Positions 45,741 through 57,500 are shown, numbered from the stretch's first letter. The stretch is DNA of 64,000 bases from Bacillus sp. REN3 (GCF_017912555.1 NZ_JAERSD010000008.1:87846-151845), one strand, 5' to 3'. Notes: generated by a model not told the origin, from the sequence alone. Numbers and translations are program-made.

Positions 45741-45771
45741 CCCGGCTGATTCACTTTCAGCCGGGTTCTTT
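45735..45771. terminator. Intact terminator at the right end of the repeat array
   Basis: AACCCGGCT (45739-45747) and AGCCGGGTT (45759-45767) form a perfect 9-bp stem flanked by A6 and TCTTT. In the three full repeat copies the right arm has decayed, leaving only a 5-bp CCCCG/CGGGG stem. Confidence 0.88.
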
Positions 45772-45865
45772 ATTCATTTACCTTGTCAATCTCTATTTTC
45801 CGGTGCATCTTTCCAAACATGACTCCCTCATCTTTGACAACAGACAGACCTGATGAGTTTGGCAT
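45770..45865 (-). CDS. Candidate small protein (31 aa)
   Basis: MPNSSGLSVVKDEG to KIEIDKVNE is a polar peptide with coding-like codons, GAGG 8 bases before the ATG and a terminator just past the stop. The same frame extends upstream with CAACHPG but is closed by a stop near 45960, so it may instead be the tail of a decayed larger gene. I do not recognise it. The rest of 45866-46124 holds no supported gene. Confidence 0.3.
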   Translation of the reverse strand: MPNSSGLSVVKDEGVMFGKMHRKIEIDKVNE

Positions 45866-46124
45866 ATAAATTGCCTCGAACGCAATCCCATTACCTGGAT
45901 GACAGGCCGCACAGCTTCTTTGAAAAAGCAAGCCCTTTTTCGATCGGCAAACTTGTCAAAGATCAAGGGTTTGCCACCTTTGCGGCAAACTCTTGCCCTC
46001 GAATAATGCAATCCGTGCCTTCGCGAAGAGACCTGTATAAAAAATGGTCATAAATCGGAGAAGCGCATTTATAAATTAACCTGTTCCATGTATTATTCAT
46101 GCAGGCCACCCAGCCATTACAGAC

Positions 46125-48266
46125 TTAATCATCCTTCACCTTCAACAGCCTCAACCCGTTAAGTGTCACGATCAGGGTCGCTCCCATATCAGCGAAAATC
46201 GCGATCCAAAGCGTCAGCCAGCCAGGGATGACAAGCAGCAGCGCCAGCAATTTGACGCCAATGGAAAAAGCGATATTCTGCTTGATGATCGCCAGGGTTT
46301 TGCGGCTGAGCCTGATGATGAACGGCAGCTTATTCAAATCGTCGGCCATGAGGGCAATGTCTGCCGTTTCGAGCGCGGTATCCGTTCCCGCACCTCCCAT
46401 GGCGACTCCTACCGTAGCAGCAGCAAGCGCTGGTGCATCATTGATGCCGTCACCAACCATCGCGACATTCCCATGGACATTCTGCAGGTTCCTGATGAAG
46501 GCAAGCTTATCCTCAGGCAAAAGGTCAGATTCAATTTCGGAGACACCGGCAAGGCGACCAATTGCCTTTGCAGTGCCATTATTATCGCCCGTAAGCATAA
46601 TTGTCTTTTCGATGCCAAGTTCATGGAGGTGTGAAATGACATCCTTGCTTGTTTCCCTAACCTCATCCGCAACAGCGATAAGCGCAAGAATGGCTGCTTC
46701 GGTCCCAACCGCCATGACTGTTTTGCCTTCAGCCTGAAGCGAGGACACGCGGTCCCTGGCTGAAGGCGAAATGCCGCCTGCAACAATCCCGCCCACATAC
46801 TTGGGACTGCCGATATAATAAGTTGTGCCTCCTGCCAGCCCTCTGATTCCTTTTCCGGTAACCGACGCAAAGTCCTCGACTGCCAATTCGGCAAACGGAA
46901 CCCCATCCTGCTCGGCCTTACGCACGATCGCGGCAGCCAGTGGGTGCTGCGATTTGTCCTCAAGAGCTGCAATCACCGCAAATAATTCTGTCGGATCGTA
47001 GTTTTCTTGCAATGCTTCATAGTCGGTAACGACCGGTATCCCTTTTGTCAGTGTACCAGTTTTATCAAAAGCAACCGCCTTAAGCGCGCCCATTTCCTCA
47101 AGATGGACACCGCCCTTGACGAGGACGCCATTTCGGGCAGCATTTCCGATGGCAGTGACAATCGAAACAGGAGTCGAAATGACAAGCGCACAAGGGCAGC
47201 CGACAACAAGCACGGCTAGCCCCTGATAGATCCATTCGCCCCAATCCGCCCCAAAGATGACTGGCGGAAGGATGGCAACGAGAGCAGCAACCAGGATAAT
47301 GATCGGGGTATAATACTTGGCAAAACGATCGACAAATGCCTGGGACGGCGCTTTTTCTTCCTGTGCTTCTTCGACAAGATGGATGATTTTCGCTATCGTA
47401 GTGTCATCCACGAGCTTGGTGATTTTCACCTCAAGATGGCCCTCACCATTCAAAGTACCGGCAAAAACCTCATCGCCGGCATTCTTTTCTGCAGGTACGG
47501 ATTCGCCAGTGATGGCTGCCTGATTAACAGCTGAAGCTCCCGCGATCACTTTCCCGTCCATAGCAATTTTTTGCCCGGGTTTCACAATCATGATATCTCC
47601 GACCTGAATTTCATTGACATTGAGTGTATACTCTCTGCCGCCGCGGCGGATGAGCGCTTCCTTCGGGGCGATGTCCATCAAGGAGCGGATCGATGCTCTC
47701 GCCTTATCCATCGAATATCTTTCCAATACTTCACTGATGGCAAAGAGGATGACAACGACCGCCCCCTCACTCCATTCCCCGATGATCGCAGCGCCGATAA
47801 TAGCGATTGTCATCAATGCCCTCATGTCGAAGTCCAGGCGCAGAAGGTTCTGGATGCCATTCTTGAACAGGGAGTAACCGCCGATTGCGATGGCACCTAA
47901 AAAAGACACAATAGCCGGAAGGCTCTCTTCTCCATTGTTCCACTGAAAAAAGTAACCGATGATGACAAACATAAGGCTGATCAATAACCTGAAGTTCTCC
48001 TTCCAGAAAGGCTTTTTCGGTTCTGGGACGACCTCTGCCTTGTCAGGATAGATTTTCAGGTTCTCGAAAGCGCCGGCCTGCTCCAGTTCTTCAATGGAGG
48101 CATGGCCATAAACTGTCAGTTTCGACGCACCGAAATTAACTTTTGCATCAAAAACACCATCCAGGTGTTTTACGTTCTGTTCGAACTTTCCGGCACAGCT
48201 TGCTCAGGTAAAACCCTGTACTCTGTAGACATTTTTCTCTGCTGATGCTCCTGCTGCTTCATTCAT
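46125..48266 (-). CDS. cadA: Cd/Zn/Pb-type P-type ATPase CadA with in-frame TGA at codon 21
   Basis: Starting at ATG 48266, with AAGGAGG 9 bases upstream and an 8-base overlap with cadC, the frame runs 713 codons and has all features of a heavy-metal ATPase: an N-terminal HMA domain, membrane helices, TGES ([11 protein letters not shown]), the metal channel motif CPC ([11 protein letters not shown]), DKTGTLT phosphorylation site, SQHPLAAAI and [10 protein letters not shown]. Codon 21 is TGA (48204-48206), at exactly the first Cys of the HMA motif (expected [12 protein letters not shown]; seen [14 protein letters not shown]). No other stop or shift exists. The remaining 692-codon frame is intact. 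Either a nonsense change, a sequence error or recoding. A start at 47984 would lose half of the first helix. Confidence 0.85.
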
Positions 48267-48627
48267 GGCTGCCCGCCTCCTTCTGATGTTCAAACGCAAT
48301 ATGGATCAATTGCTTCACATGGTCATCGACCAAAGAATAAAAAACAAGCTTGCCTTCTTTGCGGTACTTTGCAAGCCCGAGATTCCTTAACAGCCGCAGA
48401 TGATGGGAAGCTGTCGCAGTCGAAGAGTTGACGATCGAAGCGACATCACAGACGCATAGCTCCTTTTCAAGATAGAGCGCGAAGGCGATTTTGACTCTTG
48501 TTTCATCTGATAGTGCCTTAAAAATTTTTGCTACCGAAAGTGGGTCATTCTCTTTTAGCTTTCCGGCTACCCTGCCGACTTTTTCACTATCGATACAGTT
48601 CACCTGGCAAACATCCTGTTCCTTCAA
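48259..48627 (-). CDS. cadC: CadC, ArsR-family metal-sensing repressor
   Basis: The 122-residue winged-helix repressor has the CadC metal-site cysteines (DVCQVNC near residue 6 and the ELCVCDVAS pair near 57) and the DNA-recognition segment TATASHHLRLLRNLGLAKYRKEGK. Release from DNA by Cd, Pb or Zn would induce cadCA. The TTG at 48627 with GAGGTG at 6 bases gives exactly the usual CadC length. cadA overlaps its end. Confidence 0.93.
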   Translation of the reverse strand: MKEQDVCQVNCIDSEKVGRVAGKLKENDPLSVAKIFKALSDETRVKIAFALYLEKELCVCDVASIVNSSTATASHHLRLLRNLGLAKYRKEGKLVFYSLVDDHVKQLIHIAFEHQKEAGSHE

Positions 48628-48668
48628 GAAAAACACCTCATCATTCAAACGAGCTTTTGAATATAGTT

Positions 48669-48722
48669 TATTCAAAAGTCTGCTTGAATGTCAATATTTT
48701 CATTCAAATGACTATTTGAATG
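48669..48722. promoter_or_regulatory. CadC operator sites
   Basis: CATTCAAAT-GACT-ATTTGAATG (48701-48722) is a perfect 9-4-9 inverted repeat, and TATTCAA-TTGAATG arms at about 48669-48690 form a second weaker one. Both resemble known ArsR/CadC operators (TTCAAA...TTTGAA) and lie just upstream of cadC. Confidence 0.8.
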
Positions 48723-48750
48723 TTATTCATATGTCGTTTCCTTCCCGCAC

Positions 48751-48775
48751 AAAAAGGCCAGGATGTATCCTGGCC
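48751..48775 (-). terminator. Terminator of rnz
   Basis: GGCCAGGAT and ATCCTGGCC (48756-48775) pair perfectly, with five T residues after it on the minus strand. Confidence 0.92.
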
Positions 48776-48782
48776 AGATCCC

Positions 48783-49706
48783 TTATTTTAGCGGAATAGG
48801 GATTTCCATGAAATCTTCGGCGACTATCGCTTCTGGAAACAGGGAGGCCGCCTCCTCTTGAAGCTGTCTCCAATCATTCCGGTCATAGCGTGAGCTTATA
48901 TGGGTCAGGCAAAGTTTCTTCGCCCCTGATCTAATAGCCGCTTGGGCCGCCTGTACGGTTGTTGAATGATAATATTCACGGGCAAGCGCTTCTTCTCCTG
49001 CGGAAAAGGTCGCTTCATGGATAAGCAAATCTGCATCCTTGCCAAGCAAAATCGCATTCTCGCAAGCTCTAGTATCTCCCAGGATCGTCACGGTCCGCCC
49101 TTTTTGGGCTGGCCCGACGAAATCATCCGGCTCAATGATCCTGCCATCCTCAAGAGTGACCGGTTCTCCGTTCTTGATTTTTTTATAGGCAGGGCCTGGT
49201 TTCACTCCTGCTGCTGCCAGCTTGTCGGCCAGAAGGATCCCAGGTCTGTCTTTTTCGCTGACCCGATAGCCGAATGAAGGGATTCCATGTTCAAGGAGCC
49301 TGGCTTCGACTAGGAACTGGCCATCCTCGAAAATCGTTCCTTCTTCGATTTCGATGACTTCAAGCGGATACTTCAAGTAGGTTTTGCTAATTTTGAATGA
49401 TACTTCGATGAAATCTTTGATTCCTGGAGGGCCATACAGCGTAACGAGGGATTCCCCCCCCTGGAATGACCTGCTCGACAACAGCCCTGGAAGGCCGTAT
49501 ATATGGTCTCCATGCAAATGCGTGATAAAAATCTTTTCAATCCTTCGCGGTTTTATGCTTGTATGCAAAATCTGGTGCTGTGTGGCTTCACCACAATCAA
49601 AAAGCCATACCGCGCCCCGCTCCTCGAGCAGCTTGAGGGCGATTGAAGTCACATTTCTCAGTTTAGCCGGAACGCCAGCACCCGTCCCAAGAAAAAACAC
49701 ATCCAT
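48783..49706 (-). CDS. rnz: Ribonuclease Z (tRNA 3' endonuclease)
   Basis: The 307-residue metallo-beta-lactamase nuclease matures tRNA 3' ends lacking encoded CCA. Motifs: start [11 protein letters not shown], metal site [13 protein letters not shown] near residue 62, GDTRAC near 211, HEATF near 229 and the final LTHISSRY histidine near 268. The ATG at 49706 with AAAGGA at 9 bases is preferred to one two codons earlier. Divergent from zwf. Confidence 0.95.
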   Translation of the reverse strand: MDVFFLGTGAGVPAKLRNVTSIALKLLEERGAVWLFDCGEATQHQILHTSIKPRRIEKIFITHLHGDHIYGLPGLLSSRSFQGGESLVTLYGPPGIKDFIEVSFKISKTYLKYPLEVIEIEEGTIFEDGQFLVEARLLEHGIPSFGYRVSEKDRPGILLADKLAAAGVKPGPAYKKIKNGEPVTLEDGRIIEPDDFVGPAQKGRTVTILGDTRACENAILLGKDADLLIHEATFSAGEEALAREYYHSTTVQAAQAAIRSGAKKLCLTHISSRYDRNDWRQLQEEAASLFPEAIVAEDFMEIPIPLK

Positions 49707-49943
49707 ATCCATACATCCTTTCGTGCAAAAAGCCCTGCACTATACGGGCAGACAATTCTTTGTTCTTTCCAATATACCACACGGGCACCCTCCAGTTTCA
49801 ACTGTTGCAAAGACCAACTGCAGGGTGACAAAGAAGCCTGGACTAAAAGTTTGCTTATTCTCTGCGAAACCGATAAAATTTTATACTTGTAAAGCATTCT
49901 TAGTACATAAGGATCAAATTCACATAAAGAGAGGTTCTGCATT

Positions 49944-51443
49944 GTGGCACAAACCGAAAAACCAACGGCATTGATCATGATTTTCGGAGCGACTGGAGAC
50001 TTGGCGAACCGCAAACTGTTCCCTTCCCTTTACAATTTGTTCATAAAAGGAAAACTGGACAAGTTCGCTGTGATAGGCGTGGCCAGACGTTCACTTGCAA
50101 ATGAAGAATTCCAGCAGCGAGTGAAGGAGTCTGTACTGGAACACCACGATTCAGCAGTGGAAATCGATGAATTCGTTTCGAAATTCTACTACCATTCCCA
50201 TGATGTGACTGATTCAAGCTCCTACATCGCACTTGGAAAGCTTGCAGAGGAAATGGATAGCCACTATGGCCTCAATGGAAATAGGATCTTCTACTTAGCC
50301 ATGGCGCCTGAATTCTTTGGAACAATCGCTGAGCATTTGAAAAAGGACAAGCTGACAGATGTCGCTGGCTTCAAACGCCTTGTCATTGAGAAGCCATTCG
50401 GACACGATCTGGAATCTGCGAAAATCCTCAACAAACAAATACGGAAGGCATTCGCGGAAGATGAAATCTACCGGATCGACCATTATCTTGGCAAGGAAAT
50501 GGTCCAGAACATCGAAGTCATCCGTTTTGCCAACGCGATGTTCGAACCCTTGTGGAACAATCGCTACATTTCCAATATCCAGGTGACCTCGAGCGAGACG
50601 CTTGGAGTGGAAGAACGCGGACGCTATTATGAAAAGAGCGGGGCATTGCGTGACATGGTTCAAAACCATATGCTCCAAATGGTTTCCTTGCTGGCGATGG
50701 AACCGCCTATCAAGCTGACAACAGACGAAATCCGTTCCGAAAAAGTCAGGGTATTCCGTGCTCTCCGGCCGATAAAAGGCGAGAAGGTCAATGAATACTT
50801 TGTCCGCGGTCAGTATGATACGGGATTGATCAATGCCGAAAAAGTCCCGGCATACCGCCAGGAAGACATGGTCGATCCGGAATCCATGACGGAAACATTC
50901 GTGGCAGGGAAGCTGATGATCGACAACTTCCGCTGGGCAGGCGTTCCGTTTTTCATCCGTACTGGAAAAAGGATGAAGGCAAAATCGACAAAAATTGTCA
51001 TCCAGTTCAAGGATATACCAATGGACTTGTATTATCAGCCAGAAAAGACTGTGAATCCAAACCTCCTCGTCATCCATATCCAGCCGGAAGAAGGCATCAC
51101 GCTCCACCTGAATGCCAAGAAATCCGGACAGGGAACGAAAGCAACCCCTGTGAAGCTCAACTACGCAAATAAAGGAATCGATGGACTCAATACCCCTGAA
51201 GCTTATGAGAAGCTTCTTTATGATTCATTGCGCGGCGATGCGACTAACTTCACCCACTGGGATGAAGTGGCGCTGTCCTGGAGCTTCGTCGATAATATTT
51301 CCGATGCCTGGGAACATACAAAAGAGGATTTGTTCCCGAACTATCCTTCTGGAACGATGGGACCTGATGCAGCTGACAGATTACTTGAAAAAGACGGCTT
51401 CTTCTGGTGGCCGGTCACTGAAATCGATGTTGAAAATTGTTAA
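49944..51443 (+). CDS. zwf: Glucose-6-phosphate 1-dehydrogenase
   Basis: The 499-residue first enzyme of the oxidative pentose phosphate pathway makes NADPH. The N-terminal FGATGDLANRKLFPSLY nucleotide site, EKPFGHDLESA near residue 149 and the active-site RIDHYLGKEMVQN near 179 are diagnostic. It begins with GTG at 49944 after AGAGAGG. In B. subtilis zwf and gndA are neighbours; here a 9.1-kb gene separates them. Confidence 0.97.
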   Translation: MAQTEKPTALIMIFGATGDLANRKLFPSLYNLFIKGKLDKFAVIGVARRSLANEEFQQRVKESVLEHHDSAVEIDEFVSKFYYHSHDVTDSSSYIALGKLAEEMDSHYGLNGNRIFYLAMAPEFFGTIAEHLKKDKLTDVAGFKRLVIEKPFGHDLESAKILNKQIRKAFAEDEIYRIDHYLGKEMVQNIEVIRFANAMFEPLWNNRYISNIQVTSSETLGVEERGRYYEKSGALRDMVQNHMLQMVSLLAMEPPIKLTTDEIRSEKVRVFRALRPIKGEKVNEYFVRGQYDTGLINAEKVPAYRQEDMVDPESMTETFVAGKLMIDNFRWAGVPFFIRTGKRMKAKSTKIVIQFKDIPMDLYYQPEKTVNPNLLVIHIQPEEGITLHLNAKKSGQGTKATPVKLNYANKGIDGLNTPEAYEKLLYDSLRGDATNFTHWDEVALSWSFVDNISDAWEHTKEDLFPNYPSGTMGPDAADRLLEKDGFFWWPVTEIDVENC

Positions 51444-51444
51444 G

Positions 51445-51491
51445 AAAAAAGAGAACCCGCCCGGCTGGATGCCATGCGGGTTCTCTTTTTT
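51445..51491 (+). terminator. Terminator of zwf
   Basis: AGAGAACCCGC (51450-51460) and GCGGGTTCTCT (51476-51486) form an 11-bp stem with A-run before and T-run after, so it may work in both directions for the convergent protease gene. Confidence 0.9.
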
Positions 51492-51562
51492 CGATTTGCC
51501 GGGGTGAAAATGCTTCTTCTTCCCAAAATGGAAAGCCAACATCCATGATCGTAAAAGATTTT

Positions 51563-54500
51563 TCAGCTTGCTTTATCCTTTTTCTCCGGTTTGCCCGTGA
51601 CAATCAACTTCATTTCTTTCAAGGCTTTTGTCTTGCCTGCGAAGTTTTCCGCTTCGGCGACAAATGTATGGTGCCCATTGTCAAAGTCTAATTCGATTGA
51701 AAATGTTCCATCCAAACTAGTTTTAATTGACTTGACCAGAGATACTTCATTGCCGTGCTGTTCATAAATATTGACGGTCGTTCCAAGGTCCGCTTTGCCT
51801 TCAATCAATGCCGGTTCACCTTTTACCATTAATTCTTCTTTGTTCCATGTTGGTGCTGCCGGAATTTCCTGCTGGGCATCCTTAGACCAGCGAAGCGCAT
51901 TGACGAACAATTGTCGGCCATCTTTGGTCCACCCGTAATCAGGTCCAATGATATTCGTTACCGCAAAGGAAGACATCAACAGGTGCATATGCTCCTTGCT
52001 CCTGAATTCGTATGCAATGGAATCACCTTTGCTATCCTCGTCTACAGATAGGCTGGAGATCGGGATTCCGGAGTAATTCCTGAAGGTCGAATATGGACTC
52101 TTCGCGGCATGGACTTTAACTTTACCGTTTTCATCAGGATTGATGCCGGCGAACAGCGGATGTCCATCCGCAGCATCCACATATACTGCTCCTTCATTGT
52201 ATCCTTGCTGGTCGATTTCCAGGCTGCCCTGGACCTCTTTCAACCTTTGGATGGAACCTTCACCGACACCCCATGTTCCGGTGAAGACCAGGCTTGTTCT
52301 GTGTTTATCACTCTCTTTGATCAACTGCTCGAACTGTTCTTTCGTTCCTTTGCCCGAATTGATCAGAATGACGTCGTATTTCCCGACTTTTTCAAGGATC
52401 TCCCAGCCTTTTTGTTCAGCATAAAGCTTCTGCTCATTAAGCAAGGCTGTCAATGAGCCGTTGACATCCCCAAGCACAGCTGCTTCGAATGCATGTAACT
52501 CAAGATTGAATTTTTTATCTTCTGTCCCGATTGAAACATCGAATGTTTCCTGAAGATAACCTTCTGCAAGAACGTTCAATGTATAGTCGCCAGACAGCAA
52601 ATTCTCGAATTGGAAAGTACCATCTTCCTTGCTGGTCCCTTCCAGCTTAAAGGATGGTTCATCCTTAGGAATCAGGGTCAGGGAAGCTCCTGCCACAGGT
52701 TCTTTGCTTTTTTTGCCAGTGACCACTCCGGTTAAACCAGAACCATCAATGGCTTCGAGCGAAAAGTCCAGCTCTACACTGCTTCCAAGTTCAGCGACCT
52801 TTGCCTGTTTTGTTTGCTCCCTGTAGCCTCTTGCCTGTACAGTCAATTCATAATCGCCAACGCCGATGCCAAATTTATATTGGCCAGCTTCGTTTGTTGT
52901 TGTCTTGTGGCCGGTTCCTTTTATGGAGACAAGGGCCCCTCCAATCGGTTTTCCCTGGCTATCCAACACTTTTCCCTTTATCTCTCCCTGGCTTGCTGAC
53001 AAGGCGAAGTCGATGGCATTGAGATAAATCTGCTTCGCGTTTTCCGTCCATCTATCATTCGGGCTTCCATAAGAACTAATTTGCAGCGCGGATAAAAGGA
53101 CATGGACGCTGTTCGATGAACTGAACTTATAGCCGATTGAGCTGCCAAGTTCTCCTTTCGCTGGATTTGATAGACTCGCAAGGGTTGTGCCGCTATAGTG
53201 ATCATAAACAGAATACTGTACACTGCCTTTCGGGTTCATGAGCAATGGAAGTTCATCGCCTTTATTGAATCCCTTTAAGATTGGATGATGCTCATCAACC
53301 CTTAGATTGATTTCCTTGTCGACAAAACTGTAGGAAAATTTCTGCGGATCCCCGTAGGCATCCTTCATATCCCCTACTGTTCCGCCATACGAAGCAGTAA
53401 ATATCATGCTTACACCATTTTCATTTGCGTTTTCGACCATCTCCTTGAAGCGGTCTTCCTTCATGTAATAGGAAGTGTCATTCACTATAATCAATTTGTA
53501 GTTTGATATATTCTCAATCAATGATTCAAATTCCGCATAAGGATGGAAGTCAATGTCATATCCGTTGCTTTCCAGGAACGGCATGATTTTTTCTTTATGA
53601 TATGGATTTGCAAGGACCGCTATTTTTTCCGAAACAGCAAGAGAGACGTTTAGCTCTGTCTGTTGTCCTGCAACTATCTCCACGTTTTCGTAAACCGGCT
53701 TATAGCCTGATGCAATGATCTTCAATTCATAGCTGCCCTGCGGAAGGGTCACCTTATATTTTCCTTCTTCATTGGTCTTGACTTTGACAGGAGTGCCGAT
53801 TACCTCTACTTTTGCCCCCGGAACAGGATCCTTCGTGGCTGCATCGAAAATTTTTCCAGCTGCGACACCGGAATCGACGGACTTGATTGTGAAGTTTTCG
53901 GAGACTGCCTCACCATTTTTTATTGTGACAGTAAATTCTTTTGCTGTGTGTCCGAATGCTTCCACAGTCAGGGAATAAGTCCCTTCCTCGAAGGCGGCAA
54001 AGAACTTGCCTTTGTCATCCGTTTGATAGCTTTTTCCTGTTTCCTTTACTTTGATTTCAGCCTTTAACGGGCCGCTCTCATTTTGGACCGTACCGTGGAG
54101 TTCGCCAACAAGCGCCTCCTTCTCATCGATAGCCCAGTTCAGCGCGTTGGATAAAATCCGTTCCCTGGCAGGATCAAACGAATCATTGGGCTTGAAAACA
54201 TGGCTGATCGTCATATTGGCCAAGAGGATTTCAATCGAGTCAGTTGTCCGGCCTTTGTATGCCACCATGCTTCCCTTCTCGCCAGTTTCAGAATGGGAAA
54301 AATCGATGATTGTTTTTCCGGAGTAGCCATCAAACCCGTAGTAATACCCCGATTTCACTGGAATCTCAATGGTTTCCCCAGTACTGAAACCCGATGTCAG
54401 AGGGTGTTTGCCCAAAACTGTTCCTTGTGCCCCAGGCCTGTTGTGGTGTTCAAAAATCGTCTTCGGATTGTCCGAGTATTCTTGCATGTAGCGGATCGAA

Positions 54501-57500
54501 CCACGCCCTCCAGCCTGTCCAGTCCAGATGACAGATTTCCTTTTCTCATCCAGTGCTTTCTCAAATGCCAAAAATACTTCCTTCGATGGGACCGCATCGG
54601 GTTTATAATCAGAGTTTGCAAACACAACATCCACTTCATCCAATTTATCTATATCCTTATAATCCATGTGAATGACCTTGTAGCCTCTTTCCTCGAGGTA
54701 TTGCTTATAAGAAGTGCCTGAAGCAGTCAAGTCCACGATGATCCCCACAGTTGGCGATGGCCGTAATTTTATGTTCAGTGACGCTTTTTGATTGTCAACA
54801 ATTCTCACAGCAACATCCTGGCGGACATAGCCTTCCTTTTCAATCCTGACCGTGTAGTCTCCAGGGTCTATTTTTGAAAGGTTATATTGTCCTTGGAGGT
54901 TGGTAACAGCTTCTCTTGCCTGGCCTAAAATGGTGAGTTTTGCCCCCTCAATTGCATTACCATCCTTTAGATTCTCGACCGTACCAGATATGGAACCTGC
55001 ATTTTCAGCCACTTCCATTGAAATTGTCTGTGGCTCAACATCCTTTCCGGCCGTTACTTTCACAGTTTTGTCGGCATACCCAAAGGCAGTGATTTCAATT
55101 TCGTATTCCCCTGGAAGCAACGGGATTGAAAAGCTTCCATCTTGATCGCTCGAGCGAGTTTCGATTGGCTGACCCTTGACCTTGATATCCGCCTTCAATG
55201 GGTTGCCAAGTTCATCGAGGATTGTGCCGCTGATAACCGGGAACCGGACATTTGCTGCCCAGAGAACGGAGTTGATCAGCAGTTGTTTTCCTTCCTCTGT
55301 ATAATCTTTAGCTCCGTGGTAATAAGCAAACCCATGCCCGCTCATAAGCATTTCAACACTGCCGGCTGATCTTGGTTTATATGCGATACCAAGACCATGC
55401 GTGTTTTCTGAGCCTTCATGTTTGATTTCAGCAAGCGAGTAGCCGCTGTAATCCTTAAAGTACCCGACATAGCTGGCAGCCGGCGTGAGGATTTCAATGA
55501 GATCTCCTGCTTTCGCTCCGTTGAAGATGGGGTGCTCCTCGAGTACCTTGTACTGCGCAGATTCAGTTGTTTTCCTTACCGTATCCCATTCCTTTGGATC
55601 GTTCCTGTACTTCATGAGCTGCGTGATGCCTCCACCCCAGACAGCGTCACCGAATATCAAGCTTGTCTGGGCTTTGTCTGCTGCTTCCATGACTTTATCG
55701 GATATTACTTGAGAGCTTGGATCATTAAAGAAAACGACGTCAAAATCAGCCATTTTTCCAACCAAATCGGCAGGCTGCACATCTGAAACATCCACCCCAA
55801 TCTCCTTAAAAAGAGCTTTGAAGTTTTTATCAGAGGAATAATAGTCTCCCACAACCCCTACCGATGGCATAGGGTGAAGCTTGATATCAAGCTCTCCCGG
55901 GTGATGCGCGACATCGACGTTTTGCGAATGGGCGATGTATCCTTCCTTGCTGAATGTAAGCGTGTATACTTCTTCTCCTAACCCAGGAACTTCATAGCGT
56001 CCATTCGCTGCCGTCCGCGATCCGGCAACTGTTTCCCCAGCTTCATTTTTCACTTCAAGATCGACATCCTGAAGTTCCATACCTGAAATGGAATCGGTGA
56101 CAATGCCTGTCAGCAAACCTTTTTCGGATTCCCCAAGCTTAATTTTCACAGTAGAAGGAGCATCTTTATCGAATGTAACGGTTTCCGTTATCGATCCTGC
56201 TCCCTTGGAACGGACTTCGAGTTTAAAGGTGCCCTCATCATGGTAAAATGTAAAGCTGCCATTGGCATCTGTTTGCGCTTTCACGCCTGTATCCACCACT
56301 TCAATGCTTGCTTTTACTGGTTCCCCTGCTGCATTTGTCACTGTGCCTGATACTTTCCCAAATTCCGCTTTGTAAAGGTAATCCATGCTGTTAAAGAGAA
56401 TCTGCTGCTGCCCCCGCAGCCAGGCCTTCGATGATTCCCAAGGTACTGTCGAATGGCTGGACAATAATAGATGGGCACTGTCTTCTGAAACTGCCTGATA
56501 AGCGACACCTGATCCTACAAATCCCAGCTCCGTGTTCCCGATTTTCCCTATTGTCCTCCCGGAATATTGGTTAAACCATGCAAAATCAGCGTTATTTCCT
56601 AAAATGCTGATCCGGTCCCCAGGTTTATACCCTTTGAAGATCGGATGCTCCGCCTCTACCTGAATTCTTACTTCCCCTCCATCATAATCGTGTCCTAGCT
56701 CATTGGGATTTTGGAAGAAATCTTTCAGATGGTGGATGGATCCATAATTAGATCCCCACTGGTCGGTAAAAATGACGCTGACGCCATTTTCCCTTGCCTT
56801 TTCAATCAATTCTTTAAACTGCGCCTCAGTCGGTTTGATTCCATCCGAGCCATATCCGCCATTCAGGTAGATTACTTTATAACGCCCAACATCCTCTATC
56901 ACATCCCAACCCCGTTCTTCGGCGATATAGCCATTCGCGTTCAATAGGCTGGTTATTTCACTCTTGTAATCGTCAAGGACAGCAATATCGATTGGCTGCA
57001 ATTCGTAGGTCATTTTTGATTCCCCGCCACCATGGACAATGATTTCAACGCTGCCTTCCTTATACCCCTTCAAGGAAACCGTTGCCACATACGTCCCCTC
57101 ATACACCTCTTCTGCAGCGAACAATCCATTGCTGTCTGTCTTTCCATCCACTGTTGAATCCCTTAATTTGATTCCCGCTCCTTCCACCGGCTTTCCTGTC
57201 CGTTTATCTTTTACCAGGATGGAGAATGAACCCTTGTCAGCATCTTCAAGATTGTATTTTTTTGTAAATTGGTAACCTGAAGAAAGCTTTAGTTTCTCAG
57301 TGATTTGCTTTTTTCCATAGGAGTAAATCCTGATTGTATAATCACCAGGTGTGTGCTTAAGCAGAAAGCTCCCATTTTCATCTGTTTTGGCATCTTCACC
57401 CGTTTCGATAACGGTGACAGAACCCTTAACGGAATTTCCGCCAGCATCCTTTAAAGATCCTTTTACGCTTCCCGGTGATTCATAGCTTTGCACTCCAGAT

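Noticed and set aside
48151..48171. SECIS element for the cadA TGA
   Set aside because: The stem is strong but its apex is about 43 bases after the TGA, beyond the usual bacterial distance; I keep it only as a note in the finding.
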